Of a stretch of 64,000 bases of DNA, positions 40,025-51,074 are shown piece by piece. The stretch's first letter is position 1. Every line of letters starts with the position of its first letter. The stretch lies in assembly GCA_002049455.2 (NCBI GenBank), contig KV918872.1, positions 124,001 through 188,000 of the forward strand. The letters run 5' to 3'. Source of the DNA: Porphyra umbilicalis. Its lineage: Eukaryota; Rhodophyta; Bangiophyceae; Bangiales; Bangiaceae. The notes under the pieces were generated by a model. That model was not told the origin of the DNA. It did not search any database and saw only the letters and a program-made list of their open reading frames with translations. The translations under genes and the position numbers were made by a program.

Positions 40025-41640
40025 TTGTGGGAAAAGGAACCCAAGGCGTACCTGGCAAGCGGTACGAAGTCCGCGGATGCAGCTGGCTGCGACCTGCACA
40101 TGCCGCCTGCAAATGAGAAAGAGGCTCGTGCTTGCCCTGATTGGCCGCGGTGGAAGCAAGCCTTAAAGGAGGAGGTGGCAGCCAACAAGAAGCTTGGCAC
40201 TTGGTCCAAAAGTGAGGTCAACAACAAGAAGCACGAGACCGTCAAGACGCGATTCGTGTTCGTCATCAAGCACGAAGCGGAGGGCAAAATGGCGCGGTAC
40301 AAGGCCCGACTCGTGGCCGAAGGGTTCAATCAAGTGCCGGGGCGCGACTTTGATGAGACGTGCGTGCCGGAGTTTAACGCGGCTACGACACGGGCTCTCT
40401 TTTCTGTGGCTGCAGTTACGGGGTGGGAAGTCCATCATGTCGACGATGAGGAAGCCTTCCTCAACGCCAAATTGGACGAGGAGACGTACATCAAACTCCC
40501 TGACAGGGTCGATCCGAAGGAGCTGGAGGAGATGTGTCGGCTGAATCTGGCACTCTACGGGACGAAGCAGGCGGGGCGGCTTTGGGGCATCAAGCTCGAC
40601 AAAGAGCTCAAGGACATGGGGGCGGTCCGGTCCAAGGTAAACCCGTGCCTCTACGAGTTGTGCCACCCCGTGCAAGGGCGCGTCTTCATCCTCGTGTATT
40701 TTGACGACCTTATCTTGGCGGGCGAGAAGATAGAAGGAGTCAAAGCCGTTAAGCGCTTCGTGTCTGCCAAGTTTGAGGTGCGCGACATGAAGGAGGTCAG
40801 GGACTTTATTGGCATGAAGGTCTTGCGCAACCGGGCGGCCAATACTCTGACGTTGAGCAACCCGGGGCACACAGACACGCTGCTGGAGGCGTCCGGGATG
40901 TACAAGGCGACGCCAAACAAGACATCGATGGCATCGGGGGTCAAGCTGGCCAAGACAGGGGCGATCCTTCTGCCGGAAGGCAACCGTTACGCCGAGTTGG
41001 CTGGCTCTCTCCTCTACGTGTCTACCACGACGACGCCAGAAATCGCCTTTGCCGTGCGGGTGCTGTCGCGCTTCATTTCCTGCCCTGAGGAGGACCACAT
41101 GCACGCGGCCAGGAGGGTTCTGCGCTTCCTGCGCGAAACGACTCGCCTGGGGGTGGTCTACGGCGGCAGCAAGCCGCTGCAAGGGTTTGTCGACGCCAAT
41201 TGGGCCAGTGACATGGACGGTCGTCGGTCGACAACCGGTTTCGTCTTCCCCAGCAATGGCGGGCCGATTGCGTGCGCAAGAAAACGGCAGTCGACCGTGG
41301 CCCCCTCGACGGCCGAGGCCGAGTTCGTGGGCGCCGCAATGGCGACCAAAGAGGCGCGATGACTACGCAAGGTGCTGTCGGCTCTGGGCGTCGACGGTCG
41401 AGCCGTGGCGATGGGGAAGGACAACCAATCCTGCCTGGCGCTCGTCTACAACCTTGAGGCGACGGGGCGGACCAAGCATGTCGACGTCGCCTACCACATG
41501 GTTCGCGACTACGAGACGTGCGAGGATGTGGCCTTCTACTTCCTCCCTAGCGCCGACATGCAGGCGGATGGACTCACCAAGCCTCTGTTGTCGCCGGCGC
41601 TCACGGCCTTTCGGGCTGCCGTCGGGGTTGGTGAAGACGC
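40025..41640 (+). pseudogene. C4 reverse transcriptase and RNase H
   Basis: One frame encodes RT with YKARLVAEGFNQVPGRDFDE, HVDDEEAFLNAKLDEETYI, LALYGTKQAGRLWGIKL and the active site ILVYFDDLILAG (YFDD for YVDD). RNase H has GFVDANWASDMDGRRSTTGF, STAEAEFVGAA, then a TGA at 41360-41362 (in place of Trp before LRKVL). It continues in frame with DNQSCLALVYNLEATGRTKH and HVDVAYHMVRD. Apart from this one stop the domain is complete. Confidence 0.92.
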
Positions 41641-41649
41641 GCGGCTGAG

Positions 41650-42456
41650 CGGGGCGACGGTCCTGGCGACCCCCTGTTGCGGGAGTGCTGAGGCGCCATG
41701 GCGCCACTGGAGCCGTCCAGTGGCACGAGCTCGGACTCGCGACAGCGACCTCCGTCGACCCTGCCGCGGGCCGTTGCCGGTCGTGGACTGTTGCGCTACC
41801 ATCCACTTGCCTTGGGCCAGCAATGGAACGCTGTTGCCTTGCGGGGACGGCCGGTTGGGACAATCATGGGGCGCTGTGGCGCCACTGGGGGCGACGAGCG
41901 GCGCAGCCGCGGGTTCGCGGCGATCACCGGACTTGATTTTGCCGAAGTCGATTTTGGGCGATTTCGGCCGGGAGCTGTTGGCCTATAGCTCCGGCAGGTC
42001 GAGTCGAGTTTGGCGAAGTCGACTTTTTTTGTGGTCTTGGCCCCGCTGCTGGAAGACTCCAGCTTCGGGCCAAGTCGGCCGGTCGGGCCCGAATCGCTTT
42101 GGTGCAAGTCGATATTTGGTTGAATGTGGTATCGAGCACTAGGCGTACTGATCCCGTGGATCCAGCCGATCTTCGGCCAAGTCAATGAGCCGCGGTCGAC
42201 GGGCCGCCGATGCGCCGGATCGTCTCCGTTCGAGACGCGCCCGATTGCGCTGTTCTCACCGCAACGTCTGCTTCACGTCGATGGTGAATTTTCGTGACTT
42301 CGGCGGAGGTCGATGTTGCGCGTGTTACACCTGGGACCTGGGGATCGACTGGGGTTTTTTCTCGACTTTGGATGATTGCGGGAGATGCCGCACCGGTCGA
42401 GACAAGTTGTGACCGCGCTGAGGCTCCATGGCGCGGACTGTGGGGTGCAGAGTGAG
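41650..42456 (+). other. C4 3' untranslated region
   Basis: About 800 bp between the end of RNase H and the 3' LTR. It contains several copies of a motif like GAAGTCGA(T/C)TTT (near 41944, 42017 and 42106) and no convincing ORF. The bases before the LTR (GGGGTGCAGAGTGAG) are purine-rich and may be the polypurine tract. Confidence 0.6.
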
Positions 42457-42855
42457 TGTTGAGGCAGCCCCCCAAGCCCGCGTAGGTAACTCGGAGCTAC
42501 CGCGGACTGCCTGGCTCATTCCAGGAGTACTTATGGGGTCATCGGATTGATTGGCTGAGCCATTGACATGAATCGCTGTACGTGTGTGATGTAAGTAGTT
42601 GTTTTTTTGTGTCGAGGGCAGCTCACTTTGGAGCTGAGCTCGGGGAGATTCTCGTGAGCTCCTCTAGGGGCGCCGCGATTCGTGTGGTGGTGAGAGCGTG
42701 TACCCTTCAAGGGACGGAGCACTGCGCTGGCGGGGGGTGCGCCGGGAGGACGTGGCGAGACAGGCTCACGGACGGATTAAGAGCCTGCTGGCGTCGCGCC
42801 TCAGTCCGCTCTCAGGGTAAAGTAACGCATCCACCCAACTACTGCTCAGTCCACA
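42457..42855 (+). repeat. C4 3' LTR
   Basis: 399 bp, TGTTGAGGCAG...CAGTCCACA, followed by the target duplication GCCGG. Partner of 37062-37459. Confidence 0.93.
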
Positions 42856-42860
42856 GCCGG

Positions 42861-44351
42861 CACAATGGATGCGGGTGCCCGTGGGCAGCCGACCTTGTTT
42901 CTTCTCTGGCCCTCGGGCCTCGATCGCACTTGGACTCGCCCCCCGGCGGGCGCCCCTTCGGGTAGTACTCACTTCGCGGCGGCCCTGTCGGGTGGTGGCA
43001 TTCATTTCGGCGTATGACAGCTGCCCGCCGTTACCACGTGGGACGGTGGGTCTGTGCCATCACAGGCACGGGAGCCTGCGAGTTGGAGGTCTTGTCGTGC
43101 TGCCCAAGGGTCACGGAGGGCCAAGGGTGCCCAGGCGCATGAGCATAGCACCGGCACCCGCTGTGTCGGTCCCCCGACACGTGGACCCGGTGGAAGATCC
43201 CTTTTCGGTGCCTGGGAAGGGGGGTCGATGCCAGACTCGGCACGGGCGCCTGCGGTTGGGAGCTCTTGTCGTGCTGCCCCAGGCTCACGGGGTGCCAGGG
43301 ATGGCGAGGGTCTCGAGTGGCGAAACGCCGTGGCCGAGGTCGTTCGGTCTGGAGTTTCCAGATTGCTAGTCACGATGTTAAGGGGCTCTGCGCTCAGGCC
43401 CTCTGAGCGCCAGGGCAGAGCCTGGCGCTCTTCCTGTCGGCACCGACGCGACAACTCGTCGTCGTCGTCGACCACTGACGTCTCCCGCTCGGGGGACGAG
43501 TCAGCTGTTGCGCGCATTCTTGGTGCGTTTCGTGCTACCTTCACGCCGTCGACGGTGAGGGAGGACCCTCGGGGTATGGACCCGGGGACCTTACCGACTC
43601 CCGACTCAACTGGAGGTGAGCAAAGCAAGAGGTCGATGCGAGAGTAACCCCGGGATATTGACCCGGGGTTCCCGACTGAACGCTCCCTCGCGACCGGTAC
43701 GGAGGCGGAGTGGTGGCCGACTCAAGCCACCCCGACACGCCCGAATCGGGTGGTGCCGCTGTAGGTCGAAGTGAGGCACCCGTATTACCGGATGATGTTC
43801 AATTGTGAGACCTACGCTCTGGAGAACAAGTTGATTGTCTACCCGCGGCGTCACGCCCGTCCTTTGGTCCGGCACCAGAAGGACGTGACTCAATCCTTTG
43901 GGGTACGCGCCGAGTGGGACAGTTCCCGCCCTGCCAATGTCACAAAGTTCTTTCACAAGTTCGCCAAGGCCTGCGACGACAACGACATCTCCGAAAGCCA
44001 AGCCTTCTACATCCTTCAATATTTTACGAAGAAACCTTGCAGTCAGAGGTGATTATGGTTTTGCCAACTCGTCGGGCGGGTTTCCTCGGCGAGGGCACAT
44101 TCTGCCTGGAGCTTATCAACTGGATGCTTCGACGCGACGTCGATGCGGCCTCAGTGGCTACTCTTGTTGAGACCCTTCACGTCGCGGTCCAATGGGACGA
44201 CGAATACGAGTTGTCTTTCGCCGAGCGTCTTCGCCGCCTCAACACCAAGTGCGCGTTCATGTCGGAGAATGGCGTGCTCAAGGGGCGATTTGTGGAGGTG
44301 TTCACCGCATCACGCTCGCCACTTTTCAGGGGCGGAACACCCCCGGAATGA
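42861..44351 (+). pseudogene. G2 Gag N-terminal and capsid regions
   Basis: Downstream of C4 the G2 Gag resumes in several frames: AWEGGSMPDSARAPAVGSSC and SSSSSTTDVSRSGDESAVAR (43054-43647), HPYYRMMFNCETYALENKLI (43771-44052), then after a shift SEVIMVLPTRRAGFLGEG and ELINWMLRRDVDAASVATLV (43914-44351). Every segment has a direct counterpart in G1 Gag. The uninterrupted EVIMVLPTRR here gives the pre-insertion state of the hAT target in G1. Confidence 0.85.
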
Positions 44352-45535
44352 CTATGGGGAAGTTAGATCGCGTCGCCCAGACTCAGGACGACGAACACCG
44401 CTGACTATGACTCGAGAAACTCAAGAAGAGGACCAAGGAGCGAGAAGTGCTCGAGAAGGAGGCTCTGCTCCGGCGGAAGGCTCGTGTGGCCGCACCCCCC
44501 AAGGTTACAGGGGGAACATGGCGTCACTCACCGCGGTGCGCCCCGGTTCGGGTCGTCGGGGCCGTGGACGCCCCTATTCCCGGCGCCCGATACGATGCGA
44601 TCCGACCCGGGGCCCCGGACGGCCCGACTCTCGAGGGGCGGCGACAGCTCACGCCGCCGGTCCCGACATAGGGATGAGTATATCCGATTAAAACCCCGGG
44701 CGGGAGAGTACCCTTTCTGGAAGTGTGGCAAGGTGGGTCATTGGGCCGAGGTGTGCCCCGCCTTGGACGTCCGCCTACGTGACCAGTTGGCAATGGCCAG
44801 TTTCTGGTCCCCTCTTGGGAAGCCCTCGGGCTCCCACGATACCCAGAGAATGGGCCGGCGAGTACCCGTTGCCAGTCCCTCCGAGGACTCCAGCTCAAGC
44901 GGCGAGGAGTCGACGCCGCTTGAGAAGGGTGAACCGCAGGCCGAGCCCGAGTGTGGATCGGCCAACTCCTCTGACTTCGAGGAGGGAAACGAGTAACTAC
45001 CGGTGTCGGGCCTCCCCGCGGAGACCGGTGGACCAAACGCGGGGCGGTCAGGTGATTCCAGTACGCATCCAACCCCGACCCAAGGGGATCCACCTTCGGG
45101 ACGCGCCCCTTCCGAAGCGGCTAGACGGCCGGAATTTGGTGGCCATACTGACGAGGTCCACCTATCAGGTGGCCAGTCATATCTGGTTCGACGCATGGCT
45201 TGAGGCAGCCCTCCGCATCATTTTCGTTTCGAGGTCGTGCGTCTCCCAAGACGGGAAGCGCTACTCTTCCCAGAGATGAACGCGACGCCCCTGGACGCGG
45301 AGATCCCCCAGTTGTTTGACATAAATTGGGGACTCCTGCCCATAACGGGCACCGTGACTCTGACGGTGCGAGTCGGCACTTACTCAACCCCAGTCACGTG
45401 TTAAGTAGTGCGCGGCATGTCGGTACCCCAACACCCAGGGACAGACTGCACTGACACCCATGTCCCCAACATCTGAGGGCCCAAGGGGTACATCCGGGTA
45501 CTAAATGCATGTAGGGTCCCCATCAAGTTCTACCA
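44352..45535 (+). pseudogene. G2 Gag zinc region and truncated protease
   Basis: ORF 44484-44996 aligns with the G1 knuckle region, but the first Cys is Phe (FWKCGKVGHWAEVC), so the zinc site is broken. The protease region follows (IQPRPKGIHLRDAPLPKR, TYQVASHIWFDAW) and in another frame GLLPITGTVTLTVRVGTYST, with stops, up to KGYIRVLNACRVPIKF at about 45535. There the similarity with G1 ends. Confidence 0.82.
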
Positions 45536-45657
45536 TACGTATCTTGTGGGTAGGTGATTTTACAGGCGTAAGTGTGTGAACTCCCGCACCCGTACGCAAT
45601 AAGGCGGCTGGCACCCACACCCAAGTCAACAGATGAGTGAGTTGCCATGGGTATCTA

Positions 45658-46273
45658 TCAATTCCGACCGACAGCGGAGTTGAAGCCAAATGAGCGCGCC
45701 ATTCTCATGCAATTATTACCTTTCACCACCGCTAAAAACCACATGATCTTCGGACTTGATTTGAATCCTACTACGGTTTCAGTCGGGGTCGATTCTCCGA
45801 ACCCTGGTGTGCTCGCCAAGGGGCGCCTGTTAGGGTTCTCACGCGAGCCGTTGACAACGCCGCGAACAGGATGACTCACGTGACGTGACCGATTCGCCAT
45901 GCTTGGGAAGAATGGGTGCTTGGCACAGAGCGGCACGCACTCCCCGTGCGCATTGAAAAGGGGTACCCCGGTTAGCTTTCCCTTGGCCTGCAGCGTGCGC
46001 ACGCTCTCTCTATCACGTAACAAAGCCGCTGGCACCTCCACCTGCTTCATGATTGGCGTGATGGTCACCGGGATGCTTGCCGCCGCCCCTGCTTCGACCA
46101 CAGTCTGCTCGGCCGAAGCGGGCCACCAAACCCGACGGGGGAGGGCGCCGCAGATCCTCTATCAGCAGGTCGCGGGCGTGCACATCCTGCACCGCGCCAA
46201 CGGCTACCGTCCGTGCCATCAGCGAGCGCGTGCGGGCCATCTCAGTTGAAACCAGCTGCTTCTCCTCCTCCAT
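45658..46273 (-). pseudogene. Crypton-like protein C-terminal region
   Basis: After the recombinase domain the frame shifts at ~46.25 kb to EKQLVSTEMARTRSLMARTV and EDLRRPPPSGLVARFGRA, then back near 46.09 kb to SIPVTITPIMKQVEVPAALL and LTGVPLFNAHGECVPLC. A related sequence WVPAALLRTGAGVHTL is encoded again at 45501-45689, so the tail motif VxVPAALLR is duplicated about 430 bp apart. Function unknown. Confidence 0.5.
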
Positions 46274-48000
46274 CGCCGGTGGCCGTGCTCCTTTAGGTCC
46301 TCAAAGCCGGCCGCCGTGCACTTCTGGAGGCGCTCCGCGATGTAGTCCATCTGCAGCGACAGAGAGCGCACCAATTCCAGCGCGTCGGCCGCGGACCCGG
46401 CCGCCACCGCCTCCACTGCCGCCTTTACGTCTGCTGAGAGCTGCGGCAGCACCTGCTGGACCGCACTTGTGGCGACGTCGCCTGCCGCCTCCAAGGCGCT
46501 CCTCATCAGCATGCAGAAGCTGGTAAACTCTTGTTTGGCGAGGAGGGGGTTGGCGAGGATGGCCGCATCCGCGGGCACGCTCCCCGTCATGATACGGGCC
46601 GCCCACGACTGGAAAAAGACGGACCGTTCTATGCGGATGAGATCTAAAAAGTCGCTCAGCGCCGAGTCGACCGCGTTGGCGTCCGCCGTCATGCGCGCCG
46701 CAAGGGCAGCCTCCTCCGTCTCTAGCCAGGTGCAGATTTTGTCTTGCAGCACAACCGGCACTGGCACCTCAAACCGCGCTGTCGTCGGTGTGACGCAGTC
46801 AATCGGACGCCCCGTTGGCGCCAGCAGCACTCTGAGGTTCGGAATTGGCCCGTCATACGCCCCTTCGCCGATGCCCACGTTCCAGCGGCCATGGTCCCGG
46901 TTGTCACCGTCTGAGACGCCCCGCTCCTTGGCCATTTGAGCCGCCGCCTTGCGACCCAAGTGCGTTTTGGAGGCTCAATCGGAGATTCCTGCCGCCATCA
47001 TCACCGCCTTGAGGTGAGAGTTGTGGTACTCGTACGACATTGCCTTCAGCGGCCCGCTTGTCGCGCTGGGCACGACCAGCACGCGGTACCAGCGGCGGAG
47101 GCCGTACGTGTTGCCGGCCTCACGGAAATGCCGGGACTGAACGCCAGCGGCCGCAAGCGCCGCGTCGTCGGGCTTGAAGATCGGGGCAAAGTCGAAAACC
47201 GGCTTGGACGAGTCGCCACCGGGGGGGTGAAACATTGCATTCAAAGCATCCGCCACCGTTCATAACGGGCAAAGCCACGGTTCCACGTGCGGGAGCGCCC
47301 CGAAATTCCGCACGAGTCCCTCGGTCGTCTGGGTGGCAGAAATGTAGCAGCAAAGGACATCAAGGTCCTTGCCGTTGGCGGAAAATATCCCATCGAAAAG
47401 CCGCCGCGCAATGTCGCTCCACGTCGGGCCGCGCACCGTCTCCCCGCGCGCCTCCAACGCGTCCTGTAGGATCCACTGGGCGTTCAGACGAAGGTACGCG
47501 TTGAGCTGCAGCTCTGTCGTCTGCCCCAGCAGCATGCCCTTGGATGTCAGTGCCCGCTGTTGGTCGGTCACTGACACGTTGCGCTTGCCAATAGCCTTGG
47601 CCACCCCAGCAGCGCTCTGCTGCAGGATGCCGTCGCGCTTGCGACGGTCCAGGATGGCCTTGGCGGGCCGATAGCTGCCCGCCGACGGGAAGTCGTCCAT
47701 GCACCAGCGCTTGCAGCAGACGCACTTGGCTTTGTGCCACAACAGGTTGAACAGCTTGGACACCTTTGAGAGCGCGCTGAGGTCGTTTTGCAGCACCCTT
47801 TGGCCGACCAGCCGTCCGACGGGAACGTTCTCGCCGGGGTGGGGAGTATTTGGATCAGAGGCATTGCGGGGGGCCGTTATGTGGGCAGGAAGGCGCACGT
47901 CGTGAGCCGGGGGGGGTGGCGGACCACCAGTGGTACCATGCGCTGGGTAGCAGCGGGGAGGAGGAGGTAGCTCATTGAACGCGCTCAAGGGGTGGCGGGC
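46274..48000 (-). pseudogene. Crypton-like tyrosine recombinase domain
   Basis: One frame holds, from the N side, KAKCVCCKRWCMDDFPSAG, LRLNAQWILQDALEARGETV (Arg of the catalytic set in VRGPTWSDI), RNFGALPHVEPWLCPL, a TGA (47260-47262), RRWYRVLVVPSATSGPL, MSYEYHNSHLKAVMMAAGI, a TGA (46975-46977), then KTHLGRKAAAQMAKERGVSD with the HxxR motif (His 46960-46962), HGRW and the likely nucleophile Tyr at 46855-46857 in GEGAYDGPIP. The Lys usually in a GKT-like turn appears replaced (SATQTTEG). Such enzymes cut and join DNA through a covalent phosphotyrosine. Confidence 0.68.
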
Positions 48001-49151
48001 AGCGGCCGGCGCGGTCGAATTGGCAGATGCAGGCGCCGCCCCGATCGCCGATAAGGCCCCGTTGCGAGCGCCCCCAAAATCTTCACCGAGTGCAGCGGGA
48101 TGGCAGAGGCACCCAAAAAACCTGCCGGTTGGCGGGGGAGGTGGTTGGCTGCCGAGGTTGGTCGCCGACCTGGGGCGCTCGGGGGGGTACCAGCGGCCCT
48201 CCGCTGACATTTGGGGGCCGCCGGCCGCTCCGGGCAGTCCTCCTCCGAGGTGTCGGAGCCATTGCCGCTTCTGTCCGACCCACTGTCTTCTTCGGAGTGG
48301 TCGCGCCGACCGCGGCCCCGCGGCGCCGGCAGGCGGTCGCCGCCAGTCTTGTCTGCGCGGGGGCGAAGGGGGCGTCGCTTCGGCAAGGGGAGGCGCCGTT
48401 TGGCCCCCTCCCCAAGGAACTGAAAGACCACATGCCGGCTCAGCGGCATCAGACCCAGAGTGCCCTCCATAAAGTCGTTTCCCCACGCACAGAAGCGCTT
48501 GATGCACCCCTCATACGTGCATATGGTCTTCTTGCTGCCCTTGTGCGTGGCGCTGTGCGTGTGCCGCTGCACGTCACTGCACGTTGCGCTCCGGGCCACC
48601 TCCGACAGATGGTGGTTGTTTTGGCCGACAAGATGCACCACCTAGCGCGCTACCGCGCGCACAGTGCCGACGTCCATTCCCAGAACTCGGCGGTGATTGG
48701 CTAGGACGACCAGGCTGTCGTAGGCCTGCCGGTCGGCCCGAACCACGGCCTGTGTGCGTTGGTCGGCCGCTTGTGCCGCCTCTGCCGCCGCCGCCGCGCG
48801 GGCTGCCTGCGCAGGGGTGTGACAGGCGCTCCGTCCCCTACCCGATTGCAATCCACCCATCTGGATTACCGGTGCGGCGTCATCTGGCATCCCGAGGATC
48901 AGGCGCGCCACCAGGTTGATCTCTTTGTAGGCCGGGTTGCTGTATTGAAAGACAAAGCTCCCCGCTGACACCTCCGCCATGACGTCGCCCATGGGGGTGA
49001 TGTGCAGTTGAGCGACCGGCGGGACCACCAACTCGGGCACAACCGCTCGTGCAGTAGCCGCCGAGCCAGGTGGAAGGGGGGGGGAAAGCGCCTGCGCTGG
49101 CTCAGCCGCCCGTACACGTGGGTATGGCGTACTTTCTGCTTCCATGCGGCC
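48001..49151 (-). pseudogene. Crypton-like protein N-terminal region
   Basis: From MEAESTPYPRVRAAEPAQ (49151) the frame runs through ELVVPPVAQLHITPMGDVMA, an Ala-rich helix and VVRADRQAYDSLVVLANHRR, meets a TAG at 48642-48644, and continues with ICTYEGCIKRFCAWGNDFME and PLSRHVVFQFLGEGAK. The last part has Cys pairs that could bind zinc. An acidic Ser/Glu stretch follows and a frameshift near 48.0-48.2 kb is needed to enter the recombinase frame. Assignment to the same gene rests on order and orientation. Confidence 0.5.
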
Positions 49152-50945
49152 ACCCGTTGCCCCACCCGGTTCGTGCAAGGGCCTCGACCGAACACCCGTT
49201 CTTCCACCGACCCGGGCCGGCACCGGCCGGGCAGCGCTGCTCGAGCGGGACGCGCCGCCGCCCGCCAAACCGGACTCCCGTGGAGCCGCCAGAAGGGAGG
49301 GGCCTGGAAAGGAGAGGCCGCGTGGTAGGCTGTCCCGTAAATGCAGGGGAGGGGCGCTCGCCACAGTTGGACGAGGCCCGCCTGACTGGCAGTCGCCAGA
49401 GCGGCGCCCGTCTCGCGCCGCCATACGAAGCGTCGGTGGGGTGGTGCCGAGGGGACAAAGGAACGAGGGCGCAGAAAATGAGGGGAGGGCGGGCGAGAGA
49501 GGCACTAGACGAGAGGATGCGGGCGGGGGGGAGGAGGGGGGAGAGGGAGGCTGGCCGTCCCGTCCGCCCGAGCGGTCTGAGCACGCGCCCGTCACACGGT
49601 GCGTGCTGCCCAGACCATCAGACGGAAGTCAAGGAGGTGGGCAGGCCCCGGCGAGCACCCGCTGCCGTGCGCGCTGGTGCGGGTCGCGGCTCTCCGTCCA
49701 TGCTTTTGGACGGCAGACGGAGCCGAGCCGACGTAACCGGGACGTGAGGGGTGGCGTGCAGCCAGAAAATAGATTCCGCTGTGGGGGAACGGCTGGGTGG
49801 CGGCGGTCCCTTTCCGCCCACTCTGCGTACGGACAGCTCGAGGTGGCGAGCACAGGTGCGGCGCTCGCCCGGGTCGTTGCGGTCGCAGCGAGCGCGAGCG
49901 CGCGCTCGGGCCTGTGTCGGCCGGGGGCTCCGCCGGTATATTGGACCTCGGCTGGCACACTGTTTCGGGCGTGGAATAAGTCAACCTCGCTGGACGCCTA
50001 CAGGGAATCACATATTTGCCACCCCACCCGAGACCCCCTTAGGCGAGTGCGCCCCGGACCGCCCACATCTGCGCCCCCTTCAAGCCTCCGCCAGGCCCGA
50101 TCCGCCGATCCGCCTGGGTGCTCAAGTCCGCCAGAACTGCTATACCTGCGCTCCATTATGTGCGCTCCGTTTATATGTCACGTGCTGTATAACTGGGCGG
50201 ATCGCGATCAAAAAAGTCCACGAGAACCATCGACGGATCTGGCGATCGTCTGCTGGAATGCAACCCGGAGTTGCGAAATTAGAAAAGTGACGAATTTGTG
50301 GCACACTGCACCACCCCCAGTTCAGGGCGGTCTTCTGGAATGAAATTTATCATGGATTCCTTGAAAACATGTACAGTGAACCCCCTCCGCATGCACAATC
50401 CGGAGGCGCTTCACTTTTCCGATCCACCGTCGTCCAAGCGTATCGATGAAAGACGTACACACGCGCCCTTCCCCCCTCTACCCTGTTGGAGCTCTATTCT
50501 CCTATACAAGTGCTTCACCTCTGCTCCCCTCGCCCCTGCTGTGCTTCTTTTGTGGTTTTTTGGTCTTTCCGGCCGATGGAGAACAGCATGGAGCCTGTTG
50601 AGTGTGCCTTCATGAGGTCTGGTTGGCACTCCCACAGTTGAGGCAGAGTGAGGCCCGTTCGCAGACTAGCATAATGCTGGTTCGCATAAACATAACGCCA
50701 CCCTGACTGGTCAATCACGGACCAGGCGTTTTATGAGGTTTGACAAGCCCAACTCTGCGCTCATTTGGTCAACCGATTACATAAGCAAAATGTACTGGCG
50801 TCTGTTCGGGTGTCCGGTCGGACGACCCAACACCCGTCTTCGGCTGGCACTGACCTCACCGCGTCATCACACCGCTCCCCGCACCGACTACTCAACCAAA
50901 CCACCACCCTCATCGTTGCTGTGCCACACTCCCATTTGTTTCAGC
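49152..50945. other. No gene recognised
   Basis: GC-rich to 49.75 kb, then mixed, then AT-richer from about 50.14 kb. The plus-strand ORF 49144-50343 overlaps the Crypton N-terminus in antisense and reads as Arg/Pro/Gly-rich noise. A minus ORF at 50515-50718 (YANQHYASLRTGLTLPQLWE) is short and unassigned. Confidence 0.5.
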
Positions 50946-51071
50946 ATGGCCTCACGAGTCACTGTTAATCACCTCATGGAGGAGCTGCGGCGCCGAGGCC
51001 TGTCAATTTATGACAACAAGAACGCGTTGTTGAAGCGCTATCGTGCGAACGGCGTCTCGTGGAAGGGTTGA
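50946..51071 (+). CDS. 41-residue SAP-like mini-ORF
   Basis: ATG at 50946 follows TTTCAGC and opens VTVNHLMEELRRRGLSIYDN then KNALLKRYRANG, ending in TGA at 51069-51071. Spacing of Leu, Arg-Gly-Leu, Lys and Leu fits the SAP fold (two helices that bind AT-rich DNA). SAP domains are normally part of larger proteins, so this may be the first exon or an N-terminal remnant; an upstream extension in the same frame begins at 50733. The neighbouring Harbinger fragment is on the other strand. Confidence 0.4.
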   Translation: MASRVTVNHLMEELRRRGLSIYDNKNALLKRYRANGVSWKG

Positions 51072-51074
51072 CCG

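Larger units (their letters stand above)
37062..42855 (+). mobile_element. Ty1/copia element C4 with intact ends, nested in G2
   Basis: A 5.8-kb element flanked by a perfect 5-bp duplication GCCGG (37057-37061 and 42856-42860). LTRs of 398 and 399 bp (37062-37459, 42457-42855) begin TG(C/T)TGAGGCAG and end CAGTCCACA. Gag, protease, integrase, RT and RNase H follow in copia order on the plus strand. Its proteins and LTRs are unrelated in detail to C1-C3. At least three frameshifts and several stops make it inactive despite complete ends. Confidence 0.95.
36185..45535 (+). mobile_element. Ty3/gypsy element G2, same family as G1, truncated, carrying copia C4
   Basis: Plus-strand copy with 5' LTR/leader, Gag and part of the protease, each aligning with G1 in inverse orientation. 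Copia C4 sits near the start of gag. The element ends inside the protease at about 45535 and the RT-integrase half is absent. Damage is heavier than in G1: the zinc knuckle has lost its first Cys. Confidence 0.88.
45540..49151 (-). mobile_element. Crypton-like tyrosine-recombinase element, inactive
   Basis: A minus-strand gene of about 3.5 kb whose central part has the tyrosine-recombinase signature of Cryptons (DUF3504/GCR1-related recombinases): DNA-breaking R, HxxR and Tyr in order. It borders the truncated end of G2. I found no terminal repeats, as expected for Cryptons, which integrate by recombination. Three in-frame stops and at least three frameshifts are visible. Confidence 0.65.

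Noticed and set aside
49144-50343. 400-codon plus-strand ORF
   Set aside because: It is antisense to the Crypton N-terminus over its first half and has low-complexity Arg/Pro/Gly composition.
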